From positions 1 through 30,463 of the forward strand of contig JAZRHK010000199.1 in the NCBI GenBank assembly GCA_045644725.1: DNA of 30,463 nucleotides, given 5' to 3'. The DNA comes from CAAGNP01 sp045644725. Its GTDB lineage: Bacteria; Bacteroidota; Bacteroidia; Bacteroidales; UBA932. Positions 24,927 through 30,463 of the stretch are shown here, piece after piece. Made by a program: the position numbers and the translations under genes. How positions within the stretch are numbered: the first letter of the stretch is position 1; the number at the start of each line of letters is the position of its first letter. The notes beneath the pieces were generated by a model. It saw only the letters and a program-made list of their open reading frames with translations, made no database searches and was not told where the DNA came from.

Positions 24927-26462
24927 ATGAGAAAACACCTTTTATATATCATCTTAGGGGCAGCTATTCTCACCTCCTGCGCCCAGAAAAAGCTACCCAA
25001 GATCGCCATTGCAGGCATCAAAATAGAATCAAGCACCTTCTCCCCTGCCCGAAGCACAGAGGAGTCTTTCAATGTTGCCATCGGTGACGAGATTTACGAT
25101 ATGATTCCCTATCTCCGCGAAGGGCAGCCGCTTCGCGACAGGGCAGAATGGGTACCCACCCTGGTAGCAAGGGCCACCCCGGGTGGAGCTGTCACCCGCG
25201 AGACATACGAAAAATTTGTAAACATCATATTGGATTCACTCCGTGCAAACCTCCCCATCGACGGCCTTGTATACGATATCCACGGGGCAATGAGCGTCGT
25301 GGGACTTGATGACCCTGAGGGAGATATGATCAAAAGAATCCGCGAGGTTATTGGACCTGACGTGGTAGTTACCACCCCTATGGACCTCCACGGCAATGTT
25401 TCTTGGACCTTGGCTGAAAATTCAGATATGATCTCCTGCTACAGGATGGCGCCCCACGAGGATGCATGGGAGTGCCGTGAAAGGGCAGCCAGAACACTTA
25501 TTGAAAGACTTGAACAGGGCAAGGGGAAACCCCGATACAAAGTATGGATCCCAGTCCCCATCCTTTTGCCAGGAGAGCAGACCTCCACAAGAGTGGAGCC
25601 TGCCAAATCGCTCTACGCCATGACCTACCCCGCATCGGGGCGCCCAGGGGTAATAGATGCATCCATCTGGATAGGATACGCTTGGGCAGACGAACCAAGG
25701 AACCACGCAGTGGTGATGGCTACCGGTGATGACAAAGAGGCTGTGGTAAATGCCGCAGAGGAGATTGCCGCTTACTTCTGGAGTGTACGTCACCAATTTG
25801 ACTTTGTAGCCCCCACCTCCACATTGGAAGATTGCCTTGCAAAAGCACTCAAGAGCACAAAAAAGCCATATTTCATAAGCGACACCGGTGATAACCCTAC
25901 AGCCGGAGGTGCTGGAGATGTCACATGGACACTTATCCAATTGCTCAGGATGGAGGAGTTCAACTCACCGAATGGGACACACCTTATTTATGCATCCATC
26001 CCCGATGCTGACTTTGTAGCCAAAGCCAAAAGTGTGGGAGTCGGAGGCAGGATTGATATGGTGGCTGGTGCAGAGGTGGATGACAGATATGCTCCACCGG
26101 TATGGCTCAATGGGACCGTGACAGCCATATACGACCACCCTACCAATTCAGAGGTAGCTGTTCGTGTAGGAAGCATTGATGTAATTGTCACCGAGGTAAG
26201 GAAAGGTTTCCATAAAGAGAACGAGTTCACCAAACTTAACCTCAATCCACGCGAAGCCGATATTGTAATGGTAAAAATAGGCTATCTGGAGCCTGAACTC
26301 TACAATATGCAGGCTGACTGGATGATGGCACTCACTCTCGGTGGTGTGAACCAAAACCTGGCCGGACTTCCATACCAGAGGATAAACCGTCCTATGTACC
26401 CTATAGACAGGGAAATGGCAGATCCGGACCTCTCTGCAAGAATGGTCCCATTTGTCAAGTAA
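24927..26462 (+). CDS. M81-family metallopeptidase lipoprotein (MlrC-like)
   Basis: A 511-residue lipoprotein (MRKHLLYIILGAAILTSC, lipidated C18) with the MlrC/DUF1485 fold. After the signal come KIAIAGIKIESSTFSP, VYDIHGAMS, TTPMDLHGN and later DTGDNPTAGGAGD, which contain the Asp and His residues expected to hold the metal. MlrC is known from microcystin breakdown, but most members are in bacteria that never meet that toxin, so the substrate is unknown. An exported lipidated form is notable because many members lack a signal. I start at the ATG, not the TTG eight codons upstream, because the ATG gives the signal peptide. It shares an operon with cutC, 11 bases downstream. Confidence 0.82.
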   Translation: MRKHLLYIILGAAILTSCAQKKLPKIAIAGIKIESSTFSPARSTEESFNVAIGDEIYDMIPYLREGQPLRDRAEWVPTLVARATPGGAVTRETYEKFVNIILDSLRANLPIDGLVYDIHGAMSVVGLDDPEGDMIKRIREVIGPDVVVTTPMDLHGNVSWTLAENSDMISCYRMAPHEDAWECRERAARTLIERLEQGKGKPRYKVWIPVPILLPGEQTSTRVEPAKSLYAMTYPASGRPGVIDASIWIGYAWADEPRNHAVVMATGDDKEAVVNAAEEIAAYFWSVRHQFDFVAPTSTLEDCLAKALKSTKKPYFISDTGDNPTAGGAGDVTWTLIQLLRMEEFNSPNGTHLIYASIPDADFVAKAKSVGVGGRIDMVAGAEVDDRYAPPVWLNGTVTAIYDHPTNSEVAVRVGSIDVIVTEVRKGFHKENEFTKLNLNPREADIVMVKIGYLEPELYNMQADWMMALTLGGVNQNLAGLPYQRINRPMYPIDREMADPDLSARMVPFVK

Positions 26463-26473
26463 TCCGATGCGCC

Positions 26474-27214
26474 ATGGAAAGTCAAGTCAATTTTGAAATC
26501 TGCTGTGGGTCGCTCCAGAGCGCACTCAATGCACAAGAGGCCGGTGCCCATAGAGTGGAGCTCTGCTCGGCCCTCTCTCTCGGCGGCCTCACCCCGTCAT
26601 ACGGAACTATTGAGATGGCCCGCAAGATGCTTGATATAGATATCAATGTACTCATCCGGCCCAGGCAGGGGGATTTCCTCTACGACTCTGATGAGGTAGC
26701 TGTAATGATCAGGGACATCCGCGCCTGTGCATCCCTCGGCGTACAGGGTGTAGTGATAGGAGCACTTGACCCACTTGGCAATGTAGATATGGACTGCTGC
26801 CGTGCGCTTGTGGCCACAGCCCGAAACTCTGGACTTTCAGTAACATTCCACAGGGCAATAGACAGGGCTTACGATATTTTCACAGCCCTTGATGATGCCA
26901 TTGCCCTAGGAGTGGACAGAATCCTCACCTCAGGGGGCAAGCCCTCAGCTTACGAAGGGATGGATACCATTGCCCAAATGAACAGAATGGCTGCTGGCAG
27001 GACCATCATAATGCCGGGTGCCGGAATCAACCCATCAAATATCAAAGAGATAATCACCACCACCGGTGTATCTGAAATCCACTTCTCCGGCTCCGTATCA
27101 TATGACTCCCCTATGCTCTACCGGGGAGGAGTCTCCGAAGAGTACACCCGGACAGAAAGTTCGGTGAATAAGATACGGGAGACAATTGGGGCGGCTGATA
27201 ACAGCAGCAAATAG
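26474..27214 (+). CDS. cutC: CutC family protein
   Basis: A 246-residue TIM-barrel protein of the CutC family. Motifs visible are FEICCGSLQSALNAQEAGA, RVELCSALSLGGLTPS, IRPRQGDFLYDSDE, TFHRAIDRAYD and ILTSGGKPSA. The family was named for copper tolerance in E. coli, but that role has been questioned, and its true activity is not settled. The tail of about 30 residues (from GGVSEEYT) is poorly conserved and runs up to the repeat-like region at 27.3 kb. It follows the M81 lipoprotein gene in the same operon. Confidence 0.9.
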   Translation: MESQVNFEICCGSLQSALNAQEAGAHRVELCSALSLGGLTPSYGTIEMARKMLDIDINVLIRPRQGDFLYDSDEVAVMIRDIRACASLGVQGVVIGALDPLGNVDMDCCRALVATARNSGLSVTFHRAIDRAYDIFTALDDAIALGVDRILTSGGKPSAYEGMDTIAQMNRMAAGRTIIMPGAGINPSNIKEIITTTGVSEIHFSGSVSYDSPMLYRGGVSEEYTRTESSVNKIRETIGAADNSSK

Positions 27215-27292
27215 TCTCGCCAATCATAACAATATCTACACAGTTAACAGTAGTTATTCCATACTTTCTTATGGTTAAAATAACTTTTGGCA

Positions 27293-27326
27293 CAAATGTA
27301 GATAATCCCTCATATATGATGTTTGC
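27293..27326 (-). promoter_or_regulatory. Second copy of the palindromic operator with a leftward -7 box and no target gene
   Basis: TCATATATGATGTTTGC (27310-27326) is identical to 22620-22636. As at that locus, a minus-strand -7 box (TACATTTG, 27293-27300) lies about ten bases away. Leftward of it there is no gene on the minus strand, only the 3' end of cutC on the other strand. Rightward, 63 bases away, is the intact XRE gene. Autoregulation is inferred. Confidence 0.5.
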
Positions 27327-27389
27327 TTTTGTGTTGTAATATTTGGAATAAACATAAAATACTTTCGTCAGATTAAATACTATAACGTT

Positions 27390-27605
27390 ATGGAAGACGA
27401 AAGAATTAGAAAAATAGCTGAAAAGATTAAGCATTTAAGGATAAAAGCCGGATACACAAGCCATGAGAACTTTGCATGGGAACACGAGTTGAGTAGAGTG
27501 CAATATTGGAGAGTAGAGAGTGGATCAAATATCACCATTAAGACTCTTCTCAGAATATTGGATATACACAAGATTTCCCTTGAAGAGTTTTTTAAAGGCC
27601 TATAA
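27390..27605 (+). CDS. Small XRE-family DNA-binding regulator
   Basis: A 71-residue single-domain helix-turn-helix protein: IRKIAEKIKHLRIKAGYTSH, then ENFAWEHELSRVQYWRVESG with the recognition helix, then IKTLLRILDIHKISLEEFF. The layout is that of Cro/C1-type repressors, and the size leaves no room for a dimerisation or ligand domain. It has a TACTTTCG -7-like box (27359-27366) about 23 bases ahead. A decayed paralogue lies at 22664-22809 next to the same 17-base upstream element, so its targets probably include that operon. It is tail to tail with the next gene (six bases overlapping). Confidence 0.85.
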   Translation: MEDERIRKIAEKIKHLRIKAGYTSHENFAWEHELSRVQYWRVESGSNITIKTLLRILDIHKISLEEFFKGL

Positions 27606-27977
27606 GGACTCCAAAATATAAAGCTCTTCACAGAATTGACTGCACTCCTCCCAAACATATTCATCCTCAGAAAAATAAAGCGAGGAAAAACCTTGCACTA
27701 TTTTCTCCCTGATTTCCCCTCTCTCACATAATGAAAGGCAGGAAGCCTTGGCGAGTCCTCGCCACAAGCCCCAATATATTACTATCGCCTCCCTCTCGTT
27801 CCCAAGAGAGCAACATTGCCGTGCATAGTTCACCCCTTCAATAAAACCTTTACAGGAAAGTGTCCAGGATTTCATCAACTCATCAATAGAAACATAATCA
27901 AAGAAAGGGGGATATGAGGTTTTGATAAAACCTTTTGCGTCGTAAGAAACGACCTTTTGATAAAATTTTGTTTTCAT
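27600..27977 (-). CDS. Unrecognised cysteine-rich protein
   Basis: A 125-residue protein that I do not recognise. Start at 27977 gives MKTKFYQKVVSYDAKGFIKT. A start seven codons upstream is possible but adds a poor leader. It looks helical and soluble, with seven Cys (including a CC pair), several aromatic residues and no signal or membrane segment. The middle segment EREAIVIYWGLWRGLAKASC could be a helical repeat. It is tail to tail with the XRE gene, with the stop codons interlocking, and lies 108 bases from tRNA-Leu. An inverted repeat upstream (27998-28012) may be its operator. Position between a regulator and a tRNA suggests acquired DNA, which is inferred. Confidence 0.55.
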   Translation of the reverse strand: MKTKFYQKVVSYDAKGFIKTSYPPFFDYVSIDELMKSWTLSCKGFIEGVNYARQCCSLGNEREAIVIYWGLWRGLAKASCLSLCERGEIREKIVQGFSSLYFSEDEYVWEECSQFCEELYILESL

Positions 27978-27997
27978 AAGCATATATAGAATTAGCA

Positions 27998-28012
27998 TTT
28001 CACGATGTGAAA
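27998..28012. promoter_or_regulatory. Inverted repeat upstream of the unrecognised gene
   Basis: TTTCAC-GAT-GTGAAA, a perfect six-base inverted repeat with three-base spacing, 20 bases upstream of the start at 27977. This size is typical of repressor half-sites. No binding protein can be named. Confidence 0.4.
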
Positions 28013-28084
28013 GAACGTGTTTAATGCTTATGAAATTTTGAAATCTTTAGAAAATAAAGGGGAGTCCGAAAACTCCCCCTTCTA

Positions 28085-28171
28085 TGGTGCCCAGAACAAG
28101 ACTCGAACTTGCACACCGAAACCGGCACTACCCCCTCAAAGTAGCGTGTCTACCAATTTCACCATCTGGGC
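28085..28171 (-). tRNA. tRNA-Leu (anticodon GAG)
   Basis: Acceptor GCCCAGA pairs with TCTGGGC. A class II tRNA with long variable arm (GTGCCGGTTTCGGTGT), anticodon stem CTACT/GGTAG with loop TTGAGGG (anticodon at 28135-28137 on the plus strand), and T arm GCAAG-TTCGAGT-CTTGT. It decodes CUC and CUU. CCA is encoded in the DNA (28085-28087), unlike tRNA-Arg and tmRNA in this window. Confidence 0.95.
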
Positions 28172-28189
28172 ATCTCTACTTTGCGGATG

Positions 28190-28197
28190 CAAATATA
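28190..28197 (-). promoter_or_regulatory. -7 box of the tRNA-Leu promoter
   Basis: TATATTTG followed by C on the minus strand matches TAnnTTTGC, 18 bases before the mature tRNA 5' end. No TTTG at -33. Confidence 0.5.
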
Positions 28198-28267
28198 TAA
28201 AGTTAAAATGAATTTACGCGATATTTTTTATTTTTTTCGTATTTTTACAATACTAAAATGAAAAAAT

Positions 28268-28663
28268 ATGACAGAACTAAGAAATCATTTTGAATCCAAA
28301 GGGGACACATTATACTTGGTATCAGACACTAAAGCCATTGAATTTCTGAATGGCAGCATCGAAAATGATTTTATATCCTGCCTGCGTCTTATTTCAGGCA
28401 ATGGCATTTTCAACACACTTGTAGAGTGCTGCAAACCAAACAAGCTGGGATTTGACATCACTACAGACTCTGAATACGAAGAGGAGGATTTCCTGTATGA
28501 TGAGACAGAATACAAAGCGGTAGTCTCTGTAAAAGAGGATCAGGAAGAGGACTTCGCCAACTATATGTTCAATCAGGGGGTCGCCATAACCCTTCTTGGA
28601 CATGTCACAAAAGGGGAGTTGAGAATAGACGACAGATCGTACGGTTTCATTTCTGAACACTAG
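28268..28663 (+). CDS. Small protein resembling the C-terminal part of PurL / AIR-synthase-related proteins
   Basis: A 131-residue protein. The C-terminal half (LGFDITTDSEYEEEDFLYDE, then KAVVSVKEDQEEDF, then LLGHVTKGELRIDDRSYGFI) resembles the end of the AIR-synthase C-terminal domain as found in Bacteroidota FGAM synthase-like proteins, including the LGHVT segment. The N-terminal half (FLNGSIENDF) looks like the preceding part of that domain. No ATP-binding half is present, so it cannot be a complete synthase. It may be a stand-alone subunit or a remnant kept for regulation. It lies three bases before the cardiolipin synthase start, so they are co-transcribed. The link is from recall of motif style and needs a profile search. 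Confidence 0.45.
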   Translation: MTELRNHFESKGDTLYLVSDTKAIEFLNGSIENDFISCLRLISGNGIFNTLVECCKPNKLGFDITTDSEYEEEDFLYDETEYKAVVSVKEDQEEDFANYMFNQGVAITLLGHVTKGELRIDDRSYGFISEH

Positions 28664-28666
28664 ACT

Positions 28667-30142
28667 ATGTGGCTTGACTCCTTTTGGAAGATAATCTCAC
28701 TTATCCTATATATAGCCAATATAATATTGGTAGTATATGCATGTGCTTCACTACTCTTCCAGAAAGAGAGTACATCCAAGACCATCTCTTGGATGATAGT
28801 AATAATCATCCTCCCATACATAGGTTTACTACTGTATGTACTTCTTGGACGCAATTTCCGAAAGGAGAAGATGTACAGCAGAAAAGGCGCTGGGGACCTC
28901 ATTATCAAGGGAAAGGTAGCTAACGAAATGATTCATAGCATCTCAGACAATGGACTACCTGACGAATTGCAGCCATACTCCAAACTAATTATCCAAAACT
29001 TACGAACAAACCAGAGTCTGTTGTCCAAAGACAGCGAAGCTAAAATTTACTTCGATGGACAGAGTGCCCTCACCGCCATGCTAGAAGCTATCAAAGGTGC
29101 CGGCAAGCATATACACCTCCAATCCTATATTATAGAGGAAGATCCAGTAGGCAAAAAATTTCAGGAAGCACTAATAGAAAGATCCAGGGCAGGTGTTGAA
29201 GTCAGACTGATGTTTGATGGTTTCGGGAGCAGAAAATTGAGCAACAGCTTTCTTACGGAACTCAAGGATGCAGGGGTTGAAATACTGAACTTCTCACCTT
29301 TCAGATGGTTCTTCATTCCAATTTTCGCCAACTACCGCAATCACAGGAAAATCCTCGTAGTAGACGGAAAAATAGGATTTCTCGGAGGGATAAATATTGC
29401 CGACAGGTACTGCAATGGTGGTGTTTTTAATGAGTGGAGAGATACCCATATCAAGCTACAGGGACAATCTGTCCACTCACTGCAGGCCAGTTTTCTGCTG
29501 GACAGATTCTTCATTATCAACAAGAATCTGCGCCGACGCAACAAATACTACCCTGAAGTGAATTTTGAAGCGCCAACAAATAAAGAGAACTCTGCTTTCT
29601 ATAGCCAGATCATATCGTCCGGCCCCGACAGTGATTGGTCTGCCATAATGCAATGCTATTTTACAGCCATCACACAGGCCAGGAAGTGCATATATATAGT
29701 TACTCCATATTTTATACCCACAGACTTTATCCTCAATGCCATAAAAGTGACTGCCCTCTCTGGCATAGAGATAAACCTAATGATACCTGAAAGATCTGAC
29801 ACATGGCTATCACATTGGGGTACCTTGTCATATATCTCTGAACTTCTTGAAATAGGAGTTAACATATATGTATTCAATAAAGGATTCAACCATTCGAAAG
29901 TTCTCAGCATTGATGGGGAATATTGTATAATAGGATCTGCCAATATGGATACCAGAAGTCTAGAGCACCACTTTGAGGTAACATCTATCATCTACAACAG
30001 TAAGTGGGCCAAGACTATAGAAGACCAATTCCATAAAGATTTACAAAGATGCACCCACCTTTCTGTCAAAATGTGGAAAAAAAGGGCAAAATATTATAGG
30101 TTTTTTGAAAGTTTAGCACGATTATTGTCTCCTCTTTTGTAG
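28667..30142 (+). CDS. cls: Cardiolipin synthase (phospholipase D family)
   Basis: A membrane enzyme that joins two phosphatidylglycerol molecules into cardiolipin and glycerol. Two N-terminal membrane helices (about 9-30 and 40-60) precede a cytoplasmic region with two HKD motifs: H226-K228-D233 (NHRKILVVDG, then GFLGGINIAD) and H409-K411-D416 (NHSKVLSIDG, then IIGSANMDTRS). Length 491 is normal for ClsA-type enzymes. Both catalytic motifs are intact. It is co-transcribed with the small protein upstream (three-base gap), and the next gene starts 11 bases after it. Confidence 0.93.
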   Translation: MWLDSFWKIISLILYIANIILVVYACASLLFQKESTSKTISWMIVIIILPYIGLLLYVLLGRNFRKEKMYSRKGAGDLIIKGKVANEMIHSISDNGLPDELQPYSKLIIQNLRTNQSLLSKDSEAKIYFDGQSALTAMLEAIKGAGKHIHLQSYIIEEDPVGKKFQEALIERSRAGVEVRLMFDGFGSRKLSNSFLTELKDAGVEILNFSPFRWFFIPIFANYRNHRKILVVDGKIGFLGGINIADRYCNGGVFNEWRDTHIKLQGQSVHSLQASFLLDRFFIINKNLRRRNKYYPEVNFEAPTNKENSAFYSQIISSGPDSDWSAIMQCYFTAITQARKCIYIVTPYFIPTDFILNAIKVTALSGIEINLMIPERSDTWLSHWGTLSYISELLEIGVNIYVFNKGFNHSKVLSIDGEYCIIGSANMDTRSLEHHFEVTSIIYNSKWAKTIEDQFHKDLQRCTHLSVKMWKKRAKYYRFFESLARLLSPLL

Positions 30143-30153
30143 AGAGCAAAAAG

Positions 30154-30463
30154 ATGAAAAGGATACTGAACATATTATTTGTGGCAACACTGGCACTGGT
30201 GACTCTTAATATTTCCCAAAGCAGTCCAGTTTCAGAAGGAGAAGGAGAATGGGATAATATTCTCTCCCTCCTGGACACACCACAAAATAATCAGATTCAC
30301 AAATCCACATCAAAGGAGTTCACAACACCACCCAATGGCAGAACCATTGAGAGGGTAGGAAATACAATCTCAACTACAGCCTCTTATGTCCCTTTAAAAA
30401 GGACTAACAACATATCATCAATTTCTAATAACAAAGATTTTAAAACCGGATCCCATAAAAACA
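30154..30463 (+). CDS. Secreted protein of unknown function, 3' end outside the window
   Basis: ATG at 30154 opens a frame that stays open to the window end (103 codons). It starts MKRILNILFVATLALVTLN, a clear signal peptide without a lipobox Cys, followed by a Ser/Thr/Asn-rich, low-complexity segment (SKEFTTPPNGRTIERVGN, TTASYVPLKRTNNISSISNN) that looks disordered. No domain is visible in the part seen. The 11-base gap to cls suggests one operon. Confidence 0.6.
   Translation, partial: MKRILNILFVATLALVTLNISQSSPVSEGEGEWDNILSLLDTPQNNQIHKSTSKEFTTPPNGRTIERVGNTISTTASYVPLKRTNNISSISNNKDFKTGSHKN

Noticed and set aside
27111..27664. Minus-strand frames of 107 and 94 residues across the cutC end and the XRE gene
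   Set aside because: They span the promoter region and run antisense to the two real genes, without family features.
1..30463. CRISPR array, transposase or complete insertion sequence
   Set aside because: No evenly spaced repeats, no transposase motifs and no terminal inverted repeats with target duplications were found.

Overview
The window looks like a chromosomal segment of a Bacteroidota bacterium, most likely order Bacteroidales. The evidence is the tmRNA tag (GNESYALAA), the recurrent -7 promoter boxes of form TAnnTTTG, the lack of clear Shine-Dalgarno sequences, the lineage-typical families (Mfa-like fimbrillin, DUF4493 and PCMD lipoproteins, TPR plus plugless barrel pairs) and many lipoprotein signal peptides. 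I cannot place it more precisely. Genes are tightly packed. No gene-free stretch exceeds 300 bases, the largest being 22570-22663 plus a decayed gene up to 22809.

Layout. 1-3.5 kb: ssrA (tmRNA) with its terminator, a membrane HD-domain phosphohydrolase of the PgpH type, and a divergent lipoprotein esterase. 3.47-3.62 kb: an intergenic repeat that folds back on itself. 3.6-10.3 kb: gyrB, preceded by a secreted 1004-residue TPR protein and an outer-membrane barrel whose reading frames overlap. 10.3-16.2 kb: housekeeping genes (ftsE-nth, xerD, tRNA-Arg, yceD-rpmF-plsX, typA). 16.2-17.6 kb: guaA with two anomalies. 17.6-22.8 kb: a leftward surface-lipoprotein operon (a 40-residue small ORF, a fimbrillin-like/beta-helix lipoprotein, a DUF4493-PCMD lipoprotein and a DUF4493 lipoprotein), bounded at both ends by the same terminator hairpin. 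22.8-27.2 kb: split ChrA transporter, a D-2-hydroxyacid dehydrogenase, an M81 peptidase lipoprotein and cutC. 27.2-30.5 kb: a small XRE regulator, an unrecognised gene, tRNA-Leu, then a putative operon of a PurL-C-terminus-like small protein, cardiolipin synthase and a secreted protein that runs off the window.

The most notable observations are these. (1) guaA ends at an in-frame UGA, yet the next ten codons encode the canonical GMP-synthetase C-terminus (PKPSATIEWE) followed by UAA. UGA is an ordinary stop for typA and nth in the same window. (2) The same protein has a collapsed glutaminase domain lacking the catalytic Cys/His/Glu region. (3) The surface-lipoprotein operon has a 17-bp element containing a palindrome in front of it, and a decayed XRE regulator diverging from it. 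The same 17-bp element and an intact copy of that regulator lie 4.7 kb away at 27.3-27.6 kb with no target gene, which suggests a regulator-operon cassette that was duplicated and reciprocally degraded. (4) An unannotated 40-residue ORF is the first gene of that operon.
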